Source: Chitinophaga agri (lineage in GTDB: Bacteria > Bacteroidota > Bacteroidia > Chitinophagales > Chitinophagaceae). From it: DNA of 64,000 nucleotides. This document shows positions 33,946 through 41,355 of this stretch, piece after piece (position 1 is the first letter of the stretch; every line of letters starts with the position of its first letter). The notes below the pieces were generated by a model. It was not told the DNA's origin. It ran no database searches and saw only the letters and a list, made by a program, of their open reading frames with translations. The translations under genes were made by a program, and so were the position numbers. The DNA is taken from assembly GCF_010093065.1 (NCBI RefSeq), contig NZ_CP048113.1:5908001-5972000 (forward strand), in the 5' to 3' direction.

Positions 33946-33977
33946 GTTCCGCCTTTGCCCCTAAGCAAAGGCGGAAC
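33946..33977 (+). repeat. Hairpin between tRNA-Tyr and tRNA-Gly
   Basis: GTTCCGCCTTTGC (33946-33958) / GCAAAGGCGGAAC (33965-33977), 13 perfect pairs, 6-nt loop. No long T-run after it; more likely a processing or pausing site than a full terminator. Confidence 0.7.
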
Positions 33978-34061
33978 TTGTCTGTTAAGTGCAGGTTCTC
34001 TATAATAGGAGACAGTTGAGTAGGGGAAAAGTTCTTTTTAAGATGTACCATTAATTATTAT

Positions 34062-34134
34062 GCGGGAGTAGCTCAGTTGGTAGAGCGACAGCCTTCCAAG
34101 CTGTAGGTCGCGGGTTCGAGCCTCGTCTCCCGCT
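34062..34134 (+). tRNA. tRNA-Gly (anticodon TCC)
   Basis: GCGGGAG/CTCCCGC acceptor, ACAGC-CTTCCAA-GCTGT anticodon arm (TCC), CGGGTTCGAGCCTCG T-arm. The three bases after the discriminator happen to be CCA. Confidence 0.95.
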
Positions 34135-34202
34135 CCATTATAATAGGGGATCAGTGATGATCTTTTATTATAGGAGTGAAAGTTCTTTAAAAGATTTTCA
34201 AC

Positions 34203-34274
<72 letters not shown>

Positions 34275-34304
34275 CAACGGATTTCCAAACATCCGGGATC
34301 CGGA

Positions 34305-34377
34305 TTCGTTGTAGCTCAGTGGCAGAGCGCACCGGTGTATACTGGGAAAGGTCGTGAGTTCAATTCTCATCAGCGAT
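34305..34377 (+). pseudogene. Degenerate tRNA-Thr-like element in the tuf leader
   Basis: Sequence 34311-34372 keeps the GTAGCTCAG D-arm start and the AGGTCGTGAGTTCAATTCTCATCA T-arm segment of the neighbouring tRNA-Thr(GGT), in two pieces of less than 20 bases of special note: TAGCTCAG and GTGAGTTCAATTCTCATCA. The 5' and 3' ends TCGTTG (34306-34311) / CAGCGA (34371-34376) pair with one wobble and an unpaired first position. The anticodon arm CACCG-GTGTATA-CTGGG pairs at only three of five positions; an alternative CCGGT-GTAT-ACTGG stem has a 4-nt loop. It is therefore unlikely to be a working tRNA. It ends about 70 bp before the tuf ATG. Confidence 0.75.
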
Positions 34378-34449
34378 ACAAGTTTGTAAAAGCCGTTTTT
34401 TTAAAACAACTATCAATACAATCTTTACAAACCATCTAAAAAAAATACA

Positions 34450-35637
34450 ATGGCAAAAGAAACCTTTAAGCGGGATAAACCCCACGTAAACATTGGTACC
34501 ATCGGCCACGTTGACCACGGTAAGACTACTTTAACTGCTGCCATTACCAACATTCTGGCAAGCAAGGGTCTGGCAGAGAAGAAAGGTTATGATGAGATCG
34601 ATGCTGCTCCTGAAGAAAAAGAAAGAGGTATTACCATCAATACAGCACACGTTGAGTATCAGACAGCTAGCCGCCACTACGCGCACGTTGACTGTCCTGG
34701 TCACGCTGACTATGTGAAGAACATGATCACTGGTGCTGCGCAGATGGACGGTGCGATCCTGGTGGTTGCCGCTACAGATGGTCCGATGCCGCAAACTAAA
34801 GAACACATCCTCCTGGCTCGTCAGGTAGGCGTTCCTCGTATCGTAGTGTTCATGAACAAAGTAGACCTCGTTGATGATCCTGAACTGCTGGAACTGGTAG
34901 AACTGGAAATCCGCGAACTGCTGAGCAAATATAGCTATGATGGTGATAACACACCAATCATTAAAGGTTCTGCAACCGGCGCTCTGGCTGGCGAAGAAAA
35001 ATGGGTAGCTGCAGTTGACGAACTGATGGCTGCAGTAGATGAATACATCCCACTGCCTCCACGTCCAGTTGATCTGCCGTTCCTGATGTCTGTAGAAGAC
35101 GTATTCTCTATCACCGGTCGTGGTACTGTTGCTACAGGTCGTATCGAACGTGGTAAGATTAAAGTTGGTGAACCAGTTGAAATCGTTGGTCTGATCGAAA
35201 AACCACTGACTTCTACATGTACTGGTGTTGAGATGTTCAAAAAATTACTGGATGAAGGTGAAGCTGGTGACAACGCTGGTCTGCTGCTCCGTGGTATTGA
35301 AAAATCTCAGATCCGTCGTGGTATGGTTATCGTTAAACCAGGATCTATCACTCCGCACACTGAATTCAAAGGTGAAGTATACGTACTGAGCAAAGAAGAA
35401 GGTGGCCGTCACACTCCGTTCTTCAACAAATACCGTCCGCAGTTCTACTTCCGTACAACTGACGTAACTGGTGAAGTTGAATTACCAGCAGGTGTTGAAA
35501 TGGTTATGCCAGGTGATAACGTTTCTCTGAACGTTAAACTGATCGCTCCAATCGCTATGGAAAAAGGTCTGAAATTCGCTATCCGCGAAGGTGGACGTAC
35601 CGTAGGTGCTGGTCAGGTTACTGAAATCGTTAAGTAA
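34450..35637 (+). CDS. tuf: Elongation factor Tu
   Basis: 395-residue GTPase that carries aminoacyl-tRNA to the ribosome. G1 GHVDHGKT (19-26), switch [10 protein letters not shown] (81-88), G4 NKVD (136-139) and SATGAL are intact; domains 2 and 3 follow with [18 protein letters not shown] and [19 protein letters not shown]. It follows four tRNA genes and a tRNA-like element, an order shared with tufB of E. coli (Thr-Tyr-Gly-Thr-tuf). Codon use is strongly biased to highly expressed codons. tRNA-Trp and secE-nusG follow. Confidence 0.98.
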   Translation: MAKETFKRDKPHVNIGTIGHVDHGKTTLTAAITNILASKGLAEKKGYDEIDAAPEEKERGITINTAHVEYQTASRHYAHVDCPGHADYVKNMITGAAQMDGAILVVAATDGPMPQTKEHILLARQVGVPRIVVFMNKVDLVDDPELLELVELEIRELLSKYSYDGDNTPIIKGSATGALAGEEKWVAAVDELMAAVDEYIPLPPRPVDLPFLMSVEDVFSITGRGTVATGRIERGKIKVGEPVEIVGLIEKPLTSTCTGVEMFKKLLDEGEAGDNAGLLLRGIEKSQIRRGMVIVKPGSITPHTEFKGEVYVLSKEEGGRHTPFFNKYRPQFYFRTTDVTGEVELPAGVEMVMPGDNVSLNVKLIAPIAMEKGLKFAIREGGRTVGAGQVTEIVK

Positions 35638-35755
35638 TCACTTTCGATATAATTAAAGGCCATTAGCAATTAGCAAATAGCCACCGGTAATAGATTTAAT
35701 TTTTGTAAATTTGTTTTCCGGATAGCCTTTAGGCTGAAAGCTAATGGTCTTATAC

Positions 35756-35826
35756 ACGGGCATAGTTCAATGGTAGAATAGAGGTCTCCAAAACCTTTGA
35801 TCTGGGTTCGAATCCTAGTGCCCGTG
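35756..35826 (+). tRNA. tRNA-Trp (anticodon CCA)
   Basis: ACGGGCA/TGCCCGT acceptor stem, AGTTCAATGG D-arm, AGGTCTCCAAAACCT anticodon arm (CCA), GGGTTCGAATCCTA T-arm, discriminator G, 71 nt. Between tuf and secE as usual in the phylum. Confidence 0.95.
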
Positions 35827-35834
35827 CTAAAATT

Positions 35835-35858
35835 GGTGAAAAGTGAACACTTTTCACC
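35835..35858 (+). terminator. Hairpin between tRNA-Trp and secE
   Basis: GGTGAAAAGTG (35835-35845) / CACTTTTCACC (35848-35858), 11 bp with a 2-nt loop. Lacks a strong T-tract, so may be an RNA processing stem. Confidence 0.6.
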
Positions 35859-35892
35859 TTTCATGTTTTCAAACGGTTAATTTCTTAGACCC

Positions 35893-36087
35893 ATGAACAA
35901 GATCAGAGCATACTTCCGGGAGTCTTATCACGAGCTGGTGCATAAAGTATCCTGGCCTACATGGCAGGAGCTGCAGTCTTCTACAATGATCGTATTAATC
36001 GCTACTGTTGTTATCACTGCGATTGTGTGGGGTATGGACGCCCTGTCACATTTGGCGATGACTCAATACTATAAAATTATAGGCTAA
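35893..36087 (+). CDS. secE: Preprotein translocase subunit SecE
   Basis: 64-residue single-span membrane protein of the SecYEG channel. The amphipathic start YFRESYHELVHKVSWPTWQE is the SecE signature, followed by one membrane helix (MIVLIATVVITAIVWGMDA). Its TAA stop overlaps the nusG ATG by one base, so the two are translationally coupled. Confidence 0.96.
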   Translation: MNKIRAYFRESYHELVHKVSWPTWQELQSSTMIVLIATVVITAIVWGMDALSHLAMTQYYKIIG

Positions 36088-36680
36088 TGATAGATGCATC
36101 CAATAATAACCCTGCGGAAGAAACTAACATTCCCACCCAGGACACCAAATGGTATGTTCTGCGCGTAGTGAGTGGTAAAGAGAAGAAGGTAAAGGAATAC
36201 CTGGACATCGAAGTACGCCGCTCCGATTGGGGTAACGTAATCACCCAGATATTTTTACCCGTAGAGAAAGTCTACAAAGTGCAGGCAGGTAAAAAGGTGA
36301 TGCGTGAAAAGAACTTCTACCCTGGTTATGTAATGATCGAAGCGATCGATGGTAAAATGACTGATGAAGTGATCCAGTCCATCCGCAACGTTTCAGGTGT
36401 AATCCACTTCCTGGGTAAAGATAAGCCGATCGCCCTGCGCAAGGCTGAAGTGAACAAGATGTTAGGTAAAGTAGATGAAATGTCTGATAACGGACTGACC
36501 ATGAGCGAACCTTTCATCGTTGGCGAAACAATCAAGATCATCGACGGTCCTTTCAACGACTTCAATGGTATTATCGAAGAGGTAATCGAAGACAAGAAGA
36601 AACTGAAAGTAACTGTAAAGATCTTCGGTCGTGCTACTCCTGTAGAACTGAACTTTATGCAGGTAGAGAAAATCAGCTAA
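36087..36680 (+). CDS. nusG: Transcription termination/antitermination factor NusG
   Basis: 197 residues. An N-terminal extension of about 20 residues precedes the NGN domain ([19 protein letters not shown], then FFPGYVM-like [11 protein letters not shown]), which binds RNA polymerase; the C-terminal KOW domain is [19 protein letters not shown]. Coupled to secE; a strong terminator follows, separating it from the displaced rplK. Confidence 0.96.
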   Translation: MIDASNNNPAEETNIPTQDTKWYVLRVVSGKEKKVKEYLDIEVRRSDWGNVITQIFLPVEKVYKVQAGKKVMREKNFYPGYVMIEAIDGKMTDEVIQSIRNVSGVIHFLGKDKPIALRKAEVNKMLGKVDEMSDNGLTMSEPFIVGETIKIIDGPFNDFNGIIEEVIEDKKKLKVTVKIFGRATPVELNFMQVEKIS

Positions 36681-36701
36681 CTATTTCAGTAATCATATTA
36701 A

Positions 36702-36735
36702 AAACGCCTCGTTTCAAGCGAGGCGTTTTTTTTTT
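36702..36735. terminator. Strong terminator after nusG
   Basis: AAAACGCCTCG (36702-36712) / CGAGGCGTTTT (36720-36730) with a 7-nt loop, T-run of nine. Confidence 0.95.
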
Positions 36736-36736
36736 G

Positions 36737-37309
36737 CTATTTTTTCCGTGTAAACTTGATTTCCATTGTTTTGAATTCCTTTCCATCATTGACCATGTAC
36801 ATCTCCATATGATGATGGTCATCATCTATCATCTTGAAGATCTCCTTCACGCCCATATCTTTACCACTCATCGGATCGAGTGTCTTGCCAGTTAAGGTGA
36901 TGGATTTAGTCGCATCATCCCAGGTACCTTCCATATTCATAATGCCTGTTCCCATATTATCGATCCAGGAACTCTGGAATATTTTCTTGGCATTATCATA
37001 CGCCATGATGCCATGACCCTCGAAAGGCATACCCATCATATTACTTTTGTGAACAGATTCCTGGTAACGGCCGCCCAGGATCATTTTATTGACAGTAGTA
37101 CCATTGGACTGTGTCGGGGGCTGATTGGGGTCCATCCACATGCTCATATCAAAGCTCCATTCGCCGTCTGACTTGGCTATCATCTGATGAACTTCGCCCG
37201 GGGTCATATATTCCATCCAGGCTTTTTCTTCGGCAGATTGTGCCCGTGCACCAGTTTGGAATAAAAAAAGGATAGCCATAGTGGTGGCTGATAACAATAG
37301 ACGTTTCAT
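36737..37309 (-). CDS. Secreted DUF1579-family protein
   Basis: 190 residues with signal peptide (LLLSATTMAILFLFQTGARA) and a DUF1579 domain: YMTPGEVHQMIAKSDGEWSF, MDPNQPPTQSNGTTVNKMIL, GGRYQESVHKSNMMGMPFEG and the C-terminal KEIFKMIDDDHHHMEMYM. Lipocalin-like beta-barrel fold is expected; ligand unknown. It lies on the opposite strand between nusG and rplK, where no gene normally sits. Confidence 0.85.
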   Translation of the reverse strand: MKRLLLSATTMAILFLFQTGARAQSAEEKAWMEYMTPGEVHQMIAKSDGEWSFDMSMWMDPNQPPTQSNGTTVNKMILGGRYQESVHKSNMMGMPFEGHGIMAYDNAKKIFQSSWIDNMGTGIMNMEGTWDDATKSITLTGKTLDPMSGKDMGVKEIFKMIDDDHHHMEMYMVNDGKEFKTMEIKFTRKK

Positions 37310-37416
37310 AATTGGTGGAGTTTTATTAATTAACGTTTAAAACACAGAGAAGGTTGGGCCTTATATCCTGCAAATCAGTGAGATTCGCTACCTTTATGAC
37401 TACTTTTGTTATATAT

Positions 37417-38625
37417 ATGAGATCTGTATACCTATTGTTATCTGTAATTATATCATTCTCCTTTTCCGTTGATGCACAGCCCAGAGAAAGAGTCAGTACC
37501 GAACGTCCGGTACCTGCTGCATTGATCATTCCAGAGGCCGATTCGCGTACACCCGCAGCACTGAGTCAATACCTGAGCGCCCATACTACTTCGAAGCGTG
37601 AATTTGTAAGACAGCTGTATAGCTGGATCGTATGGAATATCAGTTACGATGTGAACAATATGTACAATCCGGATTACTACAAGGATACACTGGACGCCGC
37701 AATAAAGACGCTTTCTACAAGAGCAGGAGTCTGCCAGGGATACGCAAATTTATATTACCTGACCTGTAAGGAAGCGGGTATTCCGGTGCAGCTCATCGGA
37801 GGATATACGAAAACATTGGGAAAGATTGATAATGCCAGTCACGCATGGGTAGCCGTGAAAGTAGATACCGCATGGTACATGACTGATCCGACCTGGGGAG
37901 CAGGGGTTGTGAATAACAATAGGTTTGTTCGGAAGCCGGTGGATAGTTATTTTCTGGTGGCACCAGCCGCTTTTATAAGGACACATATGCCGTTTGATCC
38001 GTTGTGGCAGTTGCTTGATCATCCGGTGCGTAATGAGGAGTTCCGGGACAATAACTGGACGGCGGCAGCAGGACGGAGTGTATATAAGTATCAGGATTCT
38101 CTGGCTGTATATAATATGATGAAGGATGACCTGTTAAAATACCAACTGGTCATAGACAGGATAGAAGGAGCAGGGATCACAAATCAGATGATCAGCCATG
38201 AGCTGTTGTATTATAAGAACCTGGTCAGGTTCATTGCAGACAACCGGAAGGTGGTTGCCCAAAACAGGGCCATTGATGATTTCAACAGCAGTAGTAACAA
38301 GTATAACAGAGCAGTTAACCTGTTCAATGAATATGTGCAATATAAGAATAATCAGTTCAGGCCGGCTAAAGCAGATGCTGAAATAAAAGAGATGGTGGCA
38401 GCAATTAATAAAAAGCTGATGGAAAGCAGGAAAGGACTGGGCGCGCTGGACAGGAATGAGGCGGTGTTAAAACATAATATAGAGGAGCTGGAAGAATCGT
38501 TGTCTGTGCTGGAGAAAAGGGTAGTGGAAGAAGAAGCATTTGTGGACAAGTATATCAAGACGGGCAAGCTGTTCAGAAAATCTTTATTTTATAAGACGAC
38601 ATGGATGGGAATTCCATTAAATTAA
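37417..38625 (+). CDS. Secreted transglutaminase-like (cysteine protease fold) protein
   Basis: 402 residues from the ATG at 37417; an upstream ATG at 37354 in frame adds a stretch without signal-peptide logic. Signal peptide LLLSVIISFSFSVDAQ, then a transglutaminase-like domain with catalytic triad C106 (AGVCQGYANL), H142 (SHAWVAV) and D157 (MTDPTWGAG). The C-terminal 160 residues are a helical, coiled-coil-like tail rich in K, E and N. Likely a peptidoglycan or protein-modifying periplasmic enzyme; substrate unknown. Inserted, with DUF1579, between nusG and rplK. Confidence 0.85.
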   Translation: MRSVYLLLSVIISFSFSVDAQPRERVSTERPVPAALIIPEADSRTPAALSQYLSAHTTSKREFVRQLYSWIVWNISYDVNNMYNPDYYKDTLDAAIKTLSTRAGVCQGYANLYYLTCKEAGIPVQLIGGYTKTLGKIDNASHAWVAVKVDTAWYMTDPTWGAGVVNNNRFVRKPVDSYFLVAPAAFIRTHMPFDPLWQLLDHPVRNEEFRDNNWTAAAGRSVYKYQDSLAVYNMMKDDLLKYQLVIDRIEGAGITNQMISHELLYYKNLVRFIADNRKVVAQNRAIDDFNSSSNKYNRAVNLFNEYVQYKNNQFRPAKADAEIKEMVAAINKKLMESRKGLGALDRNEAVLKHNIEELEESLSVLEKRVVEEEAFVDKYIKTGKLFRKSLFYKTTWMGIPLN

Positions 38626-38775
38626 ATTAGATTTGTCACTGACCATAGAGACAATGTGCCCCCATCAGTTTTTACTGAAAGTGGGTTAAGATAATATAGT
38701 TTTGTAATTGAATTGTAAAATTTACACCCCTAACTGACTATAATAGCAAAAAGAATGCCCGAAAGCAAATTCTTT

Positions 38776-38806
38776 TTGAGATTTAATGTATTATTATATA
38801 CCTTTG
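38776..38806 (+). promoter_or_regulatory. Promoter of the rplKAJL-rpoBC operon
   Basis: TTG (38776-38778), 20 bp, TACCTTTG (38799-38806), 88 bp before rplK. It makes the ribosomal-RNA-polymerase operon independent of nusG transcription. Confidence 0.82.
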
Positions 38807-38893
38807 CATCCCCTTTAAAAGGTATTTTTCTTCCTTTTAGTTTTGGGAGTTTCGTCAGAAACGAGACGTTTTAACCAAATTAAATATCATAAC

Positions 38894-39337
38894 ATGGCAA
38901 AAGAGATCGCTACGTACGTGAAATTGCAGGTTAAAGGCGGCGCTGCCAACCCTGCTCCTCCGATTGGTCCCGCGCTGGGTTCCAAAGGTGTGAACATCAT
39001 GGAGTTCTGCAAGCAGTTCAATGCCCGTACCCAGGATAAAGCTGGTAAGGTATTGCCTGTATTGCTGACAGTTTACACGGACAAATCATTTGACTTCGTA
39101 ATTAAGACGCCTCCTGCTGCTGTACAGCTGCTGGAAGCTGCCAAATTGCAGAGTGGTTCCAAAGAACCTAACCGTAATAAGGTAGGTAAAGTTACCTGGG
39201 CACAGGTAGAAGCAATAGCTCAGGACAAAATGGCTGACCTGAACTGCTTTACTAAAGAAAGCGCTATGAAAATGGTGGCTGGTACTGCTCGTTCAATGGG
39301 TATTACTGTTGAAGGTAACGCTCCTTGGAGCAACTAA
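38894..39337 (+). CDS. rplK: 50S ribosomal protein L11
   Basis: 147 residues. [40 protein letters not shown] and KKTARSMGI-like [12 protein letters not shown] are the L11 pattern. The ATG at 38894 was chosen over 38843 since L11 starts MAKE. It binds the GTPase-associated centre of 23S rRNA together with L10-L12. First gene of the displaced rplK operon. Confidence 0.97.
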   Translation: MAKEIATYVKLQVKGGAANPAPPIGPALGSKGVNIMEFCKQFNARTQDKAGKVLPVLLTVYTDKSFDFVIKTPPAAVQLLEAAKLQSGSKEPNRNKVGKVTWAQVEAIAQDKMADLNCFTKESAMKMVAGTARSMGITVEGNAPWSN

Positions 39338-39384
39338 TTGTGTCATCCTGTTGAGAAGCAGGTAAACTTTTAAAACATTTTGCA

Positions 39385-40074
39385 ATGGCAACTAAGAAAA
39401 GAAAAGCAGCCGATACAAAGGTGGACAAAAACAAGGTGTATAGCCTGAAAGAAGCTTCCGCACTTGTAAAAGATATTAACTGCACCAAATTCGACAGCTC
39501 TGTCGATATACATATCCGTCTGGGCGTAGATCCCAAGAAAGCAGACCAGGCTATCCGTGGTTCCGTAACGCTTCCCCACGGTACTGGTAAAACTAAACGT
39601 GTACTGGTTCTTTGCACACCTGATAAAGAAGCTGCTGCAAAAGAAGCTGGTGCTGATCATGTTGGTCTGGATGAGTATATCCAGAAGATCGAAGCTGGTT
39701 GGACTGATATCGACGTAATCGTAGCTACTCCAGCTGTGATGCCGAAGATCGGTAAACTGGGTAAGATCCTGGGTCCTCGTAACCTGATGCCTAACCCTAA
39801 GACAGGTACTGTTACTAACGACGTAGCAGCTGCTGTTAACGAGGTTAAAGGTGGTAAGATCACCTTCAAAGTGGATAAGGCTGGTATCATTCACGCTTCA
39901 ATTGGCCGTGTTTCCTTCGCTGCTGATAAAATTGAACAGAACTCTCAGGAGCTGATCAACGCTATCATCAAGCTGAAACCAGCTACAGCGAAAGGTACTT
40001 ACCTGAAAGGACTGGCAATGGCGAGCACAATGAGCCCGAGCATTACAGTTGACACAAAATCAGTTCAAAACTAA
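39385..40074 (+). CDS. rplA: 50S ribosomal protein L1
   Basis: 229-residue L1 stalk protein; in many bacteria it represses its own L11-L1 operon. [36 protein letters not shown] and [20 protein letters not shown] are the L1 signatures. 47 bp after rplK, 39 bp before rplJ. Confidence 0.97.
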   Translation: MATKKRKAADTKVDKNKVYSLKEASALVKDINCTKFDSSVDIHIRLGVDPKKADQAIRGSVTLPHGTGKTKRVLVLCTPDKEAAAKEAGADHVGLDEYIQKIEAGWTDIDVIVATPAVMPKIGKLGKILGPRNLMPNPKTGTVTNDVAAAVNEVKGGKITFKVDKAGIIHASIGRVSFAADKIEQNSQELINAIIKLKPATAKGTYLKGLAMASTMSPSITVDTKSVQN

Positions 40075-40113
40075 TGATTGGCCGGTTGGCAGATCAACAA
40101 ACTGACAAAAGCT

Positions 40114-40647
40114 ATGAACAAAGATCAAAAAAATGAAGCGATTGAGCTGCTGAAAGGTAAGTTCTCTCAATATAACAACTTCTACATCACCAACACCGAG
40201 TCTCTGACCGTTGAACAGGTGAACAACCTGAGAAGGGTTTGTTTCGACAAGAACGTGGAAATGAAGGTTGCTAAAAACACCCTGATCCGCAAAGCCCTGG
40301 AATCTCTGGATGCTGAGAAATACACTGGTATTTACGATGCACTGAACGGCGTAACTGCCCTGATGTTCTCTGACAGCCCGAAAGAGCCAGCTCTGATCAT
40401 CTCTGCATTCCGTAAAGAGAACAAGAAAACCGAGAAACCAGAACTGAAAGCTGCTTTCGTAGGTGACGAAATCTATACTGGCGACGCTCAACTGGCTAAC
40501 CTGGTGAAAATCAAAACCAAAAACGAACTCATCGGAGACGTTATTGGTCTGTTGCAATCTCCTGCTAAACGTGTCCTGTCTGGCTTACTTGAAAAAGCTA
40601 AGAAAGAAGGTGCTGGCGCAGAAGTTGAAGCACCAGCAGCTGAGTAG
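40114..40647 (+). CDS. rplJ: 50S ribosomal protein L10
   Basis: 177 residues, base of the L12 stalk. MNKDQKNEAIELLKGKFSQY and KVAKNTLIRKALESL are L10 signatures, with an A/E-rich tail (GAGAEVEAPAAE) that anchors L12 dimers. The ATG at 40114 was selected as the first Met of the conserved fold. Confidence 0.95.
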   Translation: MNKDQKNEAIELLKGKFSQYNNFYITNTESLTVEQVNNLRRVCFDKNVEMKVAKNTLIRKALESLDAEKYTGIYDALNGVTALMFSDSPKEPALIISAFRKENKKTEKPELKAAFVGDEIYTGDAQLANLVKIKTKNELIGDVIGLLQSPAKRVLSGLLEKAKKEGAGAEVEAPAAE

Positions 40648-40740
40648 TCAGCTAAAAGCCTTCACAGGCTTATATAACAATGGCTTCCAAGTCACAATAT
40701 AAATCATTACAATACTTAAAATTCTTAAAAACACTATACA

Positions 40741-41112
40741 ATGGCAGACGTTAAAGCATTAGCCGAACAATTAGTAGGTTTAACTGTTAAGGAAGTTCAG
40801 GAACTGGCAGATTTTCTGAAAAGCGAATACGGAATCGAACCAGCTGCTGCTGCAGTTGTAGTTGCTGCAGGTGGTGGCGATGCTGCTGTAGCTGAAGAAA
40901 AAACTGCTTTCAATGTTATCCTGAAAAATGCAGGTGCTAGCAAACTGAACGTAGTTAAGATCGTTAAAGACCTGACTGGTCTTGGTCTGAAAGAAGCTAA
41001 AGAACTCGTTGACGGTGCACCAAAATCACTGAAAGAAGGCGTTTCTAAAGCTGAAGCAGAAGATCTGAAAGCTAAGCTGGCTGAAGCTGGCGCTGAAGTT
41101 GAAATTCAGTAG
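40741..41112 (+). CDS. rplL: 50S ribosomal protein L7/L12
   Basis: 123 residues: N-terminal dimer domain ([20 protein letters not shown]), alanine-rich hinge ([19 protein letters not shown]) and C-terminal factor-binding domain ([20 protein letters not shown]). Recruits translation factors to the ribosome. Codon use strongly biased. A hairpin region follows before rpoB. Confidence 0.97.
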   Translation: MADVKALAEQLVGLTVKEVQELADFLKSEYGIEPAAAAVVVAAGGGDAAVAEEKTAFNVILKNAGASKLNVVKIVKDLTGLGLKEAKELVDGAPKSLKEGVSKAEAEDLKAKLAEAGAEVEIQ

Positions 41113-41138
41113 TCTTTGCTTAAAGATACCTCTTTATA

Positions 41139-41186
41139 AAGGTCAAAAGTGCTTCTGGCACTTTTGGCCTTCTTCCCTTTGGGAAA
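41139..41186 (+). terminator. Attenuator-like hairpins between rplL and rpoB
   Basis: AAGGTCAAAAGTGC (41139-41152) / GCACTTTTGGCCTT (41158-41171) with one G-U pair, 5-nt loop; then a small CTTTCCC-type hairpin CTTCCCTTTGGGAAAG (about 41171-41186). Placed as the E. coli rplL-rpoB attenuator is, it would reduce read-through into rpoBC. Confidence 0.7.
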
Positions 41187-41355
41187 GTGTCTTTTTGGAG
41201 CGTCAAAAAGGGGGAATCACCAAGCTCGGTGGATTTGACACAACAAGCGAAGACGGAAATTTGAGGGTATTTGACAAAGATGTCTTAATTTCCCCGTTCA
41301 TGTTGTGATTTTCTTCACAATATTATATAAGTTAATATAACTGCTAACTTCGAAT

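Noticed and set aside
33946..33977. Possible CRISPR-like or integrative-element repeat near the tRNAs
   Set aside because: Only one copy and a plain hairpin; no integrase or direct repeat at the tRNA 3' ends was seen. The Xer gene is a housekeeping type by position.
36737..38625. Mobile element between nusG and rplK
   Set aside because: No transposase, terminal inverted repeats or target duplication found; the two genes have ordinary composition.
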